Assembly: GCF_040802235.1 (NCBI RefSeq)
Contig: NC_133157.1
Location: forward strand, 36,112,501-36,176,500
Length of the DNA: 64,000 nucleotides
Direction: 5' to 3'
From: Manis javanica
Lineage: Eukaryota; Chordata; Mammalia; Pholidota; Manidae
A program made the position numbers and the translations under genes. A model generated the notes under the pieces. That model saw only the letters and a program-made list of their open reading frames with translations. It made no database searches and was not told where the DNA came from. This document shows positions 11,236 through 23,689 of the stretch, piece after piece. The stretch's first letter is position 1, and each line of letters starts with the position of its first letter.

Positions 11236-12469
11236 AGCGTGAACCAGGCCCCAGCGATTAGAAACAGATCAGCACAAACCGGCAGCTGATTCTGATAGAG
11301 CTGCCTTGGAGAGCTGGGGTGGGAAGCCTGGAAGGAGGTGGACCTAGGGGGGCACAGGGATGGGAGGGGGAGCTACCAAGTGTCCAAAGTGTGGGGGTCC
11401 ACAAGAGGGCAGAGACCCTCAGCTACCTGGGTTGGAATGACAGGGTAGGGGCCTCTGTTCTGGTGCTTCCTCTTTTGAGCCTGTGGGGTTCCAAGGCTAG
11501 GGGAAGTTTGTGAATGGAGACCACTTTCAGCCAGTGAGTGACAAAGACTGGGCAGGGGGGAGGTTCAGAGTTAATCTCTCTGCATCCCAGACCTGGGCCC
11601 CTAGGCTATACTGGGGGTTGGGGGAGAGTGCTGAGTGAGACCTAAGGGAGATAACCTTTTGCATAGAGGCCGAAGACATTAATCCAAACAGAGAGATGGG
11701 TATTCCCCCTCACGTTGGGAGTCTGGCCTCCTCCATCAGCCCATGTTCCCTCAGCCTCGTAGGAGTCAGCACGTGAGGATGGAGGGGGCCATAGGGTCCA
11801 TGGGGGTTGGCCTGGCGGCAGCTGACAAAAAACAGGAAGGGCTGGGGGAGAGGCTGTAATTATGGTGCATTTATTATTAATCAGATGAAATTGCTGGAAG
11901 CAGCTGGTGTAATGTGCGTAGCAATACAGACGGCATGCCCCCCAACACACGCATGTACACATACACATGCACCACAGCCCGAGACTTGTTTGCTTTCACA
12001 ATTCTTTTCTTGGGAAGGTTGGATGGCTCTGTATGTGTCTTAGTGTCTGTGTATGTTGGTGTGTATCTGCTGTTTTTCATGTCAGCTTGTACACTCCCCT
12101 CCCTTGATTGGCTCCTTTGTCGACTATATCTATCATTCTTTGACCCAATATGTGTCTCTGTCTTTCTGCCTCGCTCTCTTTGGGCCCATCTTTTGGTATG
12201 TTTGTAGCTGTTACCACCAGCCAGCCATCTCTAACACCTTGTTTTAGTTTCTGGCCATCTGTCCCTGGTTGGTGGTGTCTCTCCATCTGGGCAGCGTTGA
12301 ATGACTTAGAGGCCCTTTCTCAAGGCTATGTGTTTAGGTACCTGATCATGCCTTTGGCAGACACACACATGTGGACCTGTTTTTTGAGAGGAGGGGGGTT
12401 GGTGGACCCTGAGGATCTCCTGGGATCTTGTAGGTGAGGGTTCTGTTAAATGACTGGAGCCTGTAGAAG

Positions 12470-12650
12470 CAACAGTAGCTTTCAAGATAGCCCTGAGTAC
12501 AGTGCGATCTCCCTTACCACTACCAGTTATGTGACTTTGGGCAAGGTTCTTTTGCTTCCTGAGCCTCAGTTTCCTCATCTGTAAAATGGAAATAGGATTA
12601 CCTCCAAAGATTGTTTTGATGATTCAACACGAAAATATATGGTAAGTACT
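12470..12650 (+). mobile_element. MIR SINE relic
   Basis: It contains the MIR core layout: GTGACTTTGGGCAAG, then CCTGAGCCTCAGTTTCC, then TCATCTGTAAAATGG, in plus orientation. The copy is old and 5'-eroded. Confidence 0.85.
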
Positions 12651-12739
12651 TATGCTATTTGGCTCATCAAGGATACTGAACAAGTATTAACCATAATTAT
12701 TGGGAAAGGCACAGTGCAGGTGGTAGAGAGATCTGCAGA

Positions 12740-12990
12740 GGCAAACTGGTGTAGCAGAAAGCCTTTAGAACTAGACTTTGATTCAAATCTAAGCTCTGGA
12801 CCTGATCAGCTGTGTGGTCTTGGGCAAGTTACCTAACCTCCCTGAATCTCAGCTTTTTCAAATGTCAAATGAGAATAATAATAGAACCTACCTCATGGAG
12901 AAGCCCTGAGGATTAAATGAGATAAAGCATATAAAGTGCCTAACACAGTGCCTAGCACATAACAGATGTCCAGTAAGTCATAGTGGTGAA
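12740..12990 (+). mobile_element. MIR SINE, near full length
   Basis: Plus-strand MIR: GTGTGGTCTTGGGCAAGTTA, CTGAATCTCAGCTTTTTC, CCTACCTCATGGAG, then ATTAAATGAGATAAAGCATA and CCTAACACAGTGCCTAGCAC. It lies about 100 bp after another MIR in the same orientation. Confidence 0.9.
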
Positions 12991-14329
12991 GAGGAAGAGG
13001 AAAAGGATGGTATGATGGTGGGTGTTTATGCCTTACTGGTGGCCATGTGTTTCTGTGTGACTATGCATGTGAGAATATGTGATGTGGAGGTACTTGTGTC
13101 TGTGAATGGTTGTGTGGAGATTTTAGGATTTTCTGTGGGTGTGTTTGAGTGTGTATCTGTGTGTGGTGTCAGGCCTTCCTGACAGCTCTGGTTTCCCTTT
13201 GTCCCTGTGGTTCAGAACATGAAGTCTGCAAGGGGTGCTGGAGGGAGTCTGGGCTTCTCCTAATTTTTCCTTTTTTAGATGCTTAAGTCTCACCTTCATC
13301 AGTCTCCCCTTCTTACAGTGAATAGAACTTTTGGAATAAGCTCCGAGTTGAACTAAAAGCTGTGGCTTCTCTGTGACCTCTGACTTGTACCTTTTGCCCT
13401 TCTAGAATCCAGCCTTGTCACATCACCCCACCCCCTCAGTTTTGGAAGTCTGGGGAAGAGTTTGGTCTGGAGGAGGAGGAGGAAGGACATTGATGTGCTC
13501 TGTGTGTGGCCAGGGGTAGAGGTATGTGCTAGGGACCCAAAAGAGGCAGGTCAATCTCAGAGCATCAGGCAGGTGCAGTAGGCCTGTAGGTCTAGTGACA
13601 TGAGTGAAGGAATGCCTAAGATTTCTTCCTTCTTTCCCCTGTCCTCCTTCCTCCTGAGGCTTTTCATGCCCCTGGGATAGGCCCCACAAAGGGGAAGAGA
13701 CTTACCCACAGTCACAAAGACAAGGGCAAAGCCAGGTCACAAAACCGGGTTCAGCACCGAGGGAGCTGCATCCCAGATATGGGAGTAGGTTTCTGTTTCC
13801 TTGTCGGGCTCTCTTTCTGCCCCAGAGCATCTCTCTGGCTTGACTGGGGGAGCAGCTGGGCTTGGAGGAAATGGGATGGGAGGTCGGAAAGTCCAAATCT
13901 TCTGGGGCCAGTGGTGGGGGTGGGCCTGACTCCCCCGCCTTTCACTGGGGCCAGGCAAGGCCCCTGGATTGGCAGCCTGGGGGTGGGGGCGTCCAAGGAA
14001 TCGAGGCGCTGGAGCGGAACGGAAGGGCCTATTGTCCAAAACCCGCCAGAGGCCCACAAAGGCCGGGCTGGGCTTTTCATCTCAGTTCCCAAACAGACTG
14101 GCCATTTTCCCGGCCCGGGAGTAGGGGAGTAATGACCCTTCAGAACTAGGGCTGGGGTGTTATTGAGGGTGGGGTGGGCTATCCCTGACTGACACATGGT
14201 TATGAAAGGGACTTAAAATGGAGCTGGGGTTCTGAAGAATAGGAAGGGAGGCTCCAAAGGGCTGTAGAGAGCTAAACTTCCATCTCACCATTCCCAGAGG
14301 GACCTAAAGACATGGGCTGGGGTATGTGA

Positions 14330-14830
14330 TAGAAGTCGAGATTTACACAATAATAGATAATAAATATTTATAGAGGGCACACCTGGAAGTAGTCTGGTTG
14401 CTTGTTGGGAAAGTGAGTTACTGAGCTGTGAGGGCACATAACACCCTTCCTGCAATTGGGAACACCTTAGGTAGCCAGAACAGAGGCTGAAGAAGAGAAG
14501 GCTAGTGGTTAGGCAAGAGATTGGGCTCCCTGCAGCAGGAGGGAGTGAGGCCAGACAGCAGGAAGGACTTCCTGCCAATGAACAGTAGCTCAGATGCCCT
14601 GACCCTGTCCCTGGGGATCCTAGAGGATCGCAGAGAGCAGGGGAGCTGGAGAACACCCCCAGGGGGTTAAGGCTGAGGCAGCTTCTGTGGGGGCCCAGGA
14701 GGAGGCCAGGAGGGAGGATTTGGCAGTTCTGTCCACCCTCCCCCAGCAGCACCTCCAGCACCACTTTAAAAACAGCTTTTTAATTTAACAAAGTGGATGA
14801 AAAACTGTTTTTGGAAATAAAAGATCTCTG
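14330..14830. promoter_or_regulatory. Conserved-looking AT-rich non-coding blocks
   Basis: Two short AT-rich islands (14341-14375, with AATAATAGATAATAAATA, and 14764-14825, with TTTTTAATTTAACAAAG) interrupt otherwise GC-rich intron. They look like homeodomain or MEF2-type binding clusters. Conservation cannot be tested here. Confidence 0.25.
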
Positions 14831-15169
14831 CTGTCTCCCAGGCTAGCACTCAGCTCTTGCAGAGAGCCTCTCTCTGGGTTTCTCTCCACTGCCAGTGGCT
14901 CCTTTCCTCTCTCTGTGTCTCTGTCTCTGTCTCTGTCTCTTTTTTTTGCTTGTTTCTGTTCCTCCCTAGCTTCCCCTTGGCCTCTCATCACCCTTGCCCC
15001 CCCACATTTCAGCCTGGGTAGGAGTCTCACCTTTAATCTCTTACCTCCTGTTTCTGCATCTCCTTCTGTCTCTCCTCTCCCAGTCTCTCACTCTCAGGGC
15101 TTGTCTCTGTCTCCCAGCCTGTTTCAATCTCTGTCTGCCTTCCCCCCCTTTTTTCTCCCCCAACCCTTG

Positions 15170-15400
15170 CTCTAAATGGGTCTATTTAAAACACCCGACG
15201 CTGCCAAGTCAGAAAAGCGTCTCCTGATAAAGCGCATTAGGCGGAGGGAGGGAGAAGGAGGGTGGAGGGAGCGGCGGGCGGACAGATTGATCCAAGCCTT
15301 AACCCCATTAATCAGGCATCATGAATCCCCCTCCCTCCCCCAACTTCAGCCCCTTCAGAGCTAAAAGCCCCTTAAATATTTATCACCCCTTCTCCATGGG
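15170..15400. promoter_or_regulatory. Candidate conserved non-coding element
   Basis: An intronic block with a motif-dense look: TCTATTTAAAACACCC, CTCCTGATAAAGCGCATTAG, GATTGATCCAAGCC and CCCATTAATCAGGCATCATG within about 150 bases. It contains paired ATTA/TAAT cores and GATA-like words and is not a recognised repeat. It precedes the second CpG island by under 1 kb. Confidence 0.35.
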
Positions 15401-16044
15401 GGGGGCAAAGGGAGGGGTGTGTGGCCTTTGGTGTGAGCATCCCCAGCTGCCTGGTGCTGCTTCCACCCCCTCTCTGTGTGTGTTTACACATGTGTGCATG
15501 TGCTCATATGTGCATGTATGGGTGTGCACACCTGACAGGCCCAGGGCTGGTTGCCATGTTGCCCTCCCCCATCTGAATAGCTTGGTCACCTGGGCAGCCC
15601 CTGGGTACCCTAGGAGTCTGGCCCACTTCTGCCCCTCCTGAACGGTTGGGCATGCAGAAAGGGAGACACTGGGGTCACTTGTGGGTCCTTATGCCGTCCA
15701 AGTGCAGTAACTAAAGGACTGGGTAGCATTGCACTATCATTCTCAGGCAGCAGGAAGGTGAGCTGAGGTTCAGTGTCCAGGTTCTCCCAAATTCCCAATG
15801 CAAAAAGTAACTTGAGGAATAGATTTGGGGAATTCATGCTCCTAAGGGCACGAAGGTAACTGGAAGGCTGGCTGAAGTTCCCCGTCTATTCTTAAAGGGC
15901 AGAAATATGACCTGGGGGTGGGTTGGGGTGTCCCGTTACCCTTAGAAATACTGGAAGGTGACCCGGGCCTGGGTGGAGGGTCCCATCACTCCCAGAGAGT
16001 AGGAAGGTAGCCACTCAGGGTGATGTGGGACTGGGTCCTGTATG

Positions 16045-16800
16045 TCACTGCGCACTGATTCCCCCTCCCCCCCCCCCCGCAGCAGAGGTCAGCCCGGAGA
16101 CAGGGAGGGGTCTGTCCGAGTTGGCCCGAGGCCTTTCGCCCGCCCGGGGTGGGGAAGGGAGACCCCGGCCGACCCTGGGTGTTAGGAGGGGCCCGGGAGC
16201 CGGGAGGGGAAGGAGGGTCCCTTCCCCCTCCTCTCCCCCTGCATCAAATGCCACATCTCCTCCTGACTCAGACAATTAGATTCAAAGGATGACCTCACTG
16301 CCTGCCGTCCCTCACTCGCTCCCTCCGCTAGCTCGCATCTCCTGCTCGTTCGCTTGCGGCGCGCTCCTTCCTCCCCTCCTCCCGGGCCGCTCGCCGCCTC
16401 GCTTGCAGCTCAGCCCGATCCCTCGCCCGCCCGCCGGGACTCTCGCGGTGTGTGCTGGGGGTGGGGGGCTTGCAGCCTTCCGAGTCGACCAGCCCCGAGC
16501 TCTGGGGGCCCGATGCCCTCGAGCGGCCGGGCGGTCCCACGGAGCGCCGGAGGCACCGACGGGGCGCCTGCGCGGGGACTCAGGTCAGTGGCCGCTCGGC
16601 CGCAGGGCCGGAGAACTTGTCACCTCCACTGCCGCCGCCGAGACACCCCCGCCCGCGCCCGCCCGCCAGCCCGCCTCGGCGCTTCCCGCTCCTTTCTCAG
16701 CCCCCGCCCCCCGCGGCTGCTCGGCGCGCTCCCCTTGCCAAGCTGTCTCTCTACTCTTCTCTTTTTCTCCCCCAGCCCCCCTGCCTCTGCAGCCGGTGGG
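16045..16800. promoter_or_regulatory. Second CpG island in CNTFR intron 1, possible alternative promoter
   Basis: About 700 bases of dense CpG and high GC in the middle of intron 1. A possible donor, CTCAG|GTCAGT, follows 16583 on the plus strand, so an alternative CNTFR first exon ending there is plausible. Splicing to 24943 would give a C at -3, a weaker start context than exon 1 provides. CNTFR transcripts with differing 5' UTRs are known in human. Use of this island is inferred. Confidence 0.45.
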
Positions 16801-18079
16801 AGGGACTGGGACTTCCTGAGGTCCCAGGGATGGGGCCAGGGCCCATTGGCTGCAACCGGACCAGGCCTCAGAGAGAGGAGGGGGCTCTGGCTGTGTCCAT
16901 TGGCCTGGGGGAGGGGACCACCACCTGGGTGGGAAGGGGCTACTGAGAGAGAGGCCCAGGCTGTGGGGTTGACATTTAGACAGAGGGGATGAACTCCTGC
17001 TATCCTTCTTTTCTCATATCCTAGGGGCCTCTTGCCTGGCTTCATTTGTCCCCACCTCCTAGCTAACTTTAGTCCCTACTGCCTGGCTTCACTTGTCACC
17101 CACAGCCCACATCCTTTTGGGCTCTGTCACCTGGTCTCTGTTTCCCTAGAGCCTGCTGCCTGATTTCATTTGTTCCCAACTTATGCCTGCCTCCCACGTC
17201 CCTCACCTGGCTGTATGGGATTGCCCTGCCCGGTTTCCTTAGGCCCTGCTGCCTTGTGTCTGCTCCTCTACCTGGCTTCCTTGAAGCCCTGTCAGGCTCC
17301 CTTTAGGATGGGGCATCAGGGCCCAAGGTACACGTGGAGTGGCAAGAGGTGAGGATGTCAGCAGCACTGCCAGTTGTTCTCTGGTTGGGGCATGGCCAGC
17401 ACAGCCTGGATTCCATTCTGCCTGGACAGCGACACAGCATCCTCTCTTGTAATTAGGGGTGGGGGTGGGGGTGGCAGGGCTTCAGGGTCCAAGAACATTT
17501 TAGGACTCTTGTCCTCAGAGGATAGAGACAGCACTGGCTTGACCAGTGCCGTCTCTGTTGCTTTGGGTAAGACCGTGATGATAGGGCTTTGATAGGGGCT
17601 GTGGGCTGAGGTCCCATCTCCTTCCCCTTTCCTCCCCTCCTGTAGCTGGGCCTAACATTGGGGTATCCTATAGACAGTTGTGGGCACAGAGAGGTTTTGA
17701 AGAGGCCTGGTTTATGTGATATCACAGGTGGGTAGGCTGAGCTGCTGCTGACCCTCATCCTGGAGAAGAGGGGATGAGGGTGCAGTAGGGATTTGGGGAA
17801 TGGGCTGGTTTATGGGGTTTTCTGACTCCTGCTACTACCAGTGCCACCATCTCTTCACCCAGAGGTGTCCTCACCTCTCCTGCCTGGCCTGAAGCTCCTC
17901 TTATTCCCCAGTGCTGGTAAAAGCTGGGTTAAGGGAGGAAGGAGCCACCTAGGGAAAAATTGTCTATTTCCTCACTTTTTAGAGACCAACGAAGTTCCTC
18001 CTTCCCTTTTCCTTCCTGCCTCAGGCTGCTCTGAGCTTTATTCCCCTCCCCCAAGTGCAGCCTAGGCAACTCCAGGCCC

Positions 18080-18580
18080 CAGTATGGAGTGACTATTCTG
18101 AGTGTGTATCTTTGTGGGGATGTGAGAGGCTGAGGGTATGGGCAGGGGCTCTGAGTTTCTGGAGGTGCAATGGTATATGGTATCTGTGTGGAAGATCGCC
18201 TGTTCTGAGTGTGTGATGGTATCCATATGTGAGACCATGACTGTTTTGAGTGAATGCGTGTGAGAGAGTCTATGTGTGTGACTGTGACAATATGCGTGTG
18301 TGTCTGCACACTGTGTGTGCGAGGCTGTGGCAGTGGGTGTCCATGTGGGGGGCCATGATGTGTGGCTACGATGGTAGATTCTGAGTGCCAGTATCTGTGA
18401 GAGGCCTCCTGGGTGTGTCTGTAAAGCTCTGGGTGTGTATGTGGAAGTGGGGGGTTTTGAGGAGCTCTGCTGGGTGGTAGTGAGAGCCTGTGTATGCTGC
18501 GTCTGGGGGTGAAGTGAGCACTGGGTGCTGTGTGACCCTGAATTGCTGGTGTGTGTGTGAGCATGTGTGCGCATACTCAT
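18080..18580. repeat. Degenerate TGTGTGT/GAGTGTGT field
   Basis: Loosely periodic GTGTGTATCTTTG, GAGTGTGTGATGG and GTGTGACTGTGAC words span about 500 bases. This is low-complexity sequence of the same general type as at 21.5, 23.7-24.4 and 26.1-27.0 kb in this gene. Confidence 0.5.
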
Positions 18581-18851
18581 GCCTGTGTTTACCCATCAGG
18601 AACAGATTGCTCTGGCTTCCCCACTGTGAGGAGGGGAGAAAGGGGGAGGAAGGATGGCTTGCTTTTGCCCAGCAGACCAGAAGCTTCTTCAGAAGTAGTG
18701 TGCAGTGTGCATGCATGTTAGGGGGGCAGGGAGAACAGGACACTATTACATGAAGTCAAAGTTTCTGTTCCCTTCATTCACCTCCAGTTCTTTCAGAAAG
18801 ACCATCTTCAGTTCTTTTTGTTTCACATGCACTGCCCCCCCTCCGTCCCCG

Positions 18852-18852
<1 letters not shown>

Positions 18853-18893
<41 letters not shown>
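18853..18893 (+). repeat. (TG)n microsatellite
   Basis: About 20 uninterrupted TG units. The length makes it likely polymorphic. Confidence 0.97.
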
Positions 18894-18895
<2 letters not shown>

Positions 18896-21205
18896 ACAAG
18901 CTTGCAAGCATAGGCCTCTGTGTATATATTCAAGGGTGTGTCCTCACCAGAGCAGTGATGGGGCCAGGGGTGGGGTGCAGTGGGAGATGCTGGGGCAAAT
19001 AGGTCTTTGTCCATCCCGCAAGTCTGGAAAGCTACTCTGTTCATCCTTCTGTCTCCATGGAGGGCCCTGCAGCGTCCTTCTTGCCCTGCCTCATCCCTCT
19101 GTGAGCCCTCTCCCCTGTCAACTAAAGGAAGTCTCATTCCCCCCATCGCTCTGTCCATCCCCCACTTCCGTGGAGTTCTTCCAGCTGTCTAGCCTCCTGT
19201 GGCAGCATTTGTCCCTCCAAGAGGAGCAGCCCCCACTCCCTGCAGATTTAAATCTGACTGGTTTGTGGGCCTTTTCTGGTTAGAAGAGTACTCCTGATTC
19301 TTCTAGAAGCCAGAAGCGACTCTCCACTGAGGTTAGGGGTTGGGGGATTTGGTACTTGTACATGAAGTTCTGTGAAGCTGTCCAGAGCCCATGTGCCCAA
19401 AGGGAAGATATGAATTTATCTGCCCCTTCCTGCTCCCCATTTGAGAGGGAGGGGGCTGGACCAGATGATGTTTGAGGAAGAAAGCCCAGACCCTTTGCAC
19501 CTAGAGGGCTGTTTAAGCCTAGGCCTGCATATATGTGCACATATAAGCCAATGTTCAGGTGACCAGGCAGCACGTGGGCCAAGTCGGGCTTCACAAGTGG
19601 GCATGGGCTGGTGGGATTCAGATTCCCACCTCCCCAAGACCTCTCCCAGCTGCCCAGCCAGGCCCATCATGAGAGGGCCCCAGGCTCCCCCCACAACACG
19701 CCCGCACACATGTGCAGCAGGGCATGCACATGCTGATCTCAGGGTCCCCATGGTGCAAGAGGCTGGGGGTGGGGGCTTTGAGTACTCAGAGTCCAGGCTG
19801 CTGCCAAAATCCATCGGAATCTTGTCCCCCCACCCCGAGGCCCCCATCTCCGGCTGTGGAGGTCACAACAGCAGGTGCGGATACCCACCCCCCCAACTCA
19901 CTCACATTGGGCCGCCTCCTTTTCCATAACCTCCGCCAGCCGTTGAAGCTAGGGGACCATTCCCCCTGCCTCCCTCTGGCCCCCCTCCCACTGGTGTTCA
20001 GCTTCTCCTGCCATCTTCTACAGTGGAGAGGAGGGCTCCTATATTTGGTTGGGGTCCTTTATCCTGAGCACTGGGGCTTGCCCCTGCAGTGGGTAGGGAA
20101 GTGGTACCCTGGGAGGAGATAAGTCTTGAATTCTGAACCCAGGCATGTCTTCTGGGTCCTCTGCCACTTGGGGTGGGGGTACCAATTGCTGAGGGGGCCA
20201 GGTCTGGATTCAGAGAGAAAGAGAGAGCCAGAGACAAGAGACTCAGAGACAAGATGGAGAGATACCACAGGGAGTAGGAGCCTGCCCTGGCCAGCCAGCT
20301 CCAGCCCCAGGAGCTGGCCCCTGACCTGGGTCGGCCCCCTCCCCAGTGGGGGGCCTGCTGGGCCAGCTGCCAGGGGCCAGGCCTCCCTTCTTGGCCTACC
20401 CCCACTCTGGACGGCTCAGGCCTCTGCCCCCGCCTCCACCGCCCACGCTGTCCAGGCTGCCTAGGCCTGGTGGGATCTGGGGGCCTCCCGGCCTCAGCCC
20501 CTCCTCCCCATCCTGGAACTTCCAGCCTGCTCTGACTGTCTCTCCCAGGCTCCCTGTCGGCCAATGCTGTTCTTCCCTGCCCACCACATCCCTGTCCCTG
20601 TCTCTGCCCCTGCTCTGTCTCTCATTTTCTCTCCCCACCTCCAAGTGTAGGTGTCTGTCCTCCTCACTGCAACCTAATTCCTCTGCAGGTCTGAGGCCTC
20701 TAGAGTCCCCAGCTCCTTGAATCCATGAGTCCATTCTGTGTCCTGTCCTGTGACCTTGCCTTCTTCCCAGGATGCATCCTCTACGACAGCGGTAGAGACA
20801 GGGGAAGGGATGAGGCCCCAGGGCAGAGTCTTCACATGGAGGGATTCTGGAGTCTGCGGTTTCTGAGGGGATTAGAAGCTATGGAGATGTCACCATGGCC
20901 CTGCTATGGGTCAGACCCCTCCATCAGAATGTTCCTGACCTCACCCTGGTCATGGGTCATGGAGGATGGTGTCCAGCCCAGTGATGTTTGTTGGATTTCA
21001 ACTTTTGGAGGCTCCACAAGGGCCTTCCTGCTTATTCATTTGTCCAGGCCAGATTAAGCCTATCTGACTCTCAGCACACCCACACCAGCCAGCACCCTGA
21101 AGCTCAGAACATACTACTGCACATCAGCACTTACCCACAGTTAGAGCTGGGCCTCAGTCAGTGGTGCTCAGAACCCCCCACCCCGGATGTGGCAGGGATT
21201 CCTCA

Positions 21206-21239
21206 GGGGTGGGGACAGGGGTGGGGACAGGGGAAGGGG
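21206..21239 (+). repeat. G-quadruplex-capable 12-bp tandem
   Basis: GGGGTGGGGACA is repeated twice and followed by GGGGAAGGGG, giving six G4 tracts with 1-3 base loops on the plus (sense) strand. This easily satisfies the G-quadruplex pattern in both DNA and pre-mRNA. Confidence 0.85.
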
Positions 21240-21519
21240 ATGAGGCCCCATGTATAACCTAAACTGCTCTCTGCTTCTCCAAAGTTTATACCTTTTCTTC
21301 CTCAGTTTCTGCCTTCGGCTGTGCAGGGGCTAAAACTGGGGGCAGAGGGCACCTGGAACTTTGCTGGGACTGGCAAAGAGGGGTCCTGGGCCCTGGATCC
21401 TAAGCCAGACTCAGGAATTGTGTAATTGAGGACCCTGATCTGGAGCCTGTCAGTGCTACAGCTAGTGACTGTTAGCCTCCATGGTGCCTGTGGACTGGTG
21501 TGAGCTCACCACAGACCAG

Positions 21520-21900
21520 ACTTATTCTGTGTGACCGGCCATGTTACTGAGTCTGACTGCCAACATCCCTGTGTCACCATCACTGTACATTACTCTCAGT
21601 CTCATCACACCTTTGATTCTGAGGTTCCTGTCACTGTGACCATGTCAATTTCAACAGGTATCGTTGCCCCATTTGTTGTCATTGTATGTGACTGTCACTC
21701 AGTACATCATTGTCACTGTAGTGACTGTCAACACCATTGTGTGTCACTCTCAGCTGTTCAACTGTGTAATTTCCACTGGGTGTTGTTATCACTGTGTAAT
21801 GGTGTTTTTGTGTCATGGTGGGCAAGTGGCAATAAGTTGAGGGTCCAGGATATGTCTCTTGCTGTGTCACCTGCATGTGTGTGTGTGTATATGATGACAT
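21520..21900. repeat. Degenerate GTCACTGT-type field
   Basis: GTCACTGT, TGTCACTCTCAG, GACTGTCA and similar words recur over about 350 bases. It resembles the other decayed minisatellite-like stretches of this intron. Confidence 0.45.
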
Positions 21901-22909
21901 TGTAGGTTCTGTATTTGGAGAGAGGTGCTGTGCTCCTTGTGCTGATAAGGGTTTTTGGGCTGCCTGGGCACTGACTGAGCTCCTTTCTTTCTAGTGGGGT
22001 GCCCTTTGTTGCCTCCTCCTTCTGGGGCTGGGGCTGGAGGCCAGGGTAACCTCCTGGAAGGGTCTATAAGGAGCCAGGGCCAGTTTGCCTAGCCCTTATC
22101 TGGGGCTTCATGGGATTTATCCTCCAGATCTGTTCCAGAGCCATGGGGTGTGGACTCGGAAAAATCCTGGGAAAGATGCTCTTTGCCCTGGAATTGGTGG
22201 CCTGAGTTAAACTAGGGCAGGATGGAGGTATAGCCTGGATGCCTCTGGTCTCAGCTTCCGTACCTAGGAATAGGCTAGGCTGGGATTCTGAGGGAAGGGA
22301 AAGGGGAAATTGGCCATGAGTTTTCTGAATCTGCCAGGGTCAGAGATGGGGTGGGGCAGGGTGGGGTTTTAGTCCACCCTTATCCCCTGGGGCTGGGCTC
22401 CTGGATTCCCAGGGAGAAGCCCTGTAACGCCCAGGAAGGCTGCACTGACCCCATCCTCCCCTCACCCTAGAGGAGATGGGTGGGCTTAGGGAGATGTTCT
22501 AGGGTGAGTATAGAGACCCTGCCAGTGTCTCTGTCATTCTCTCTGGGTCTGCCTCTCCCTCTGCCCTTGAATCTCTGCCCTTCTCCTAAGCTCCCCATCT
22601 CTCTTCCTGTGAGATCTCTTCCATTTCTCCCTGTCTTGGTCTCTTCTTATCCCTCTGGGACTTGGCTCACAACTCTCCCTCTCTCCCCTTGTCTCTGTCC
22701 CTCTCTCCCCGGGTCTCTCCCTTTTCTGGGTGCCCCCAACCATGCAGTGTCTGTCTTGGTACCCCATCCCCCACTCTGCAGCACTGGCTTTCAGCAGCGT
22801 CCATCTCCCATGGCTGCAGCCCCGTTGGCCCAGGGCCCGGCCCTTACAGTAACTCATCCAGCTGATGGAGGCGACTTTGATGAAGAAGCCATCCCTCTCC
22901 CTGAAGGGA

Positions 22910-22911
<2 letters not shown>

Positions 22912-22951
<40 letters not shown>
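22912..22951 (+). repeat. (TG)n microsatellite
   Basis: About 20 perfect TG units. Confidence 0.97.
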
Positions 22952-22955
<4 letters not shown>

Positions 22956-23689
22956 AGTGCCTGTGCATATGTGCTTGTGTGCTGGTATGCATACACACCC
23001 ATGCCAGGCCATCTTCTTGCCCCATCCCCTTCAAACTGGGACCAGGGAGGAGCTGAAAGTAGAAGGCCACCCTGTTCCTCTTCTCCCATCCTATGAGCTA
23101 AGCTTGGTCCACTCCGCCTGCTCGTCCAGCGCTGTGCCCTGGTTCCTGCCCCCATGTGGTGGCCAGTAGCCTGTCACTGAGTTAAGAGTATCTTCCTGGC
23201 TGTGAGGAAAAAGAATGAACAGATGGCAAAGGAGGCAGGGAGAGCCTGAGGGCTACCTGCAAGGGTTGAGGTGGAGAACCAAGTAGGCCTTGAACCTCTT
23301 GTCTTTCTCTTTCTCTCTCTCTTTCCAGCACCAGCTCTGAATTTAGGAAGTTCGGGGTTTATTTTCAGCTGCTTAGGTCTGAGGAGTGGCTGTGGGTCAG
23401 GAGGAGCCAGGCCAAGTGGTAGCTAAGGCTCAAGAAGTCACTGATGTGGGAGGGTAGCTGAAGCCACATGGGGCCAAGAGAGAGGAACTGTGCTGGGAGG
23501 GCGGTCGGAGCACCTGCGGCTGTGGCTGGAGGAAAACCAGGTGCAGAAGGGAGGATGTGCCTGGTGAGGTGTGAGTGTAGCAGAGGGCAGGCAGGAGCCC
23601 TCTCCCTTTGTAAAGGAGTCCCTTCAAGTCAGACCTGCTCCAACTCCCCCACCTGCTGCAACAAGCTGACACCCACATTCATCCTTCTG

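Noticed and set aside
16289-16992. Overlapping long frames in the second CpG island
   Set aside because: Three frames are open at once on the plus strand with Pro/Arg/Ala-rich text. This is typical of stop-poor GC-rich DNA, not a protein gene.
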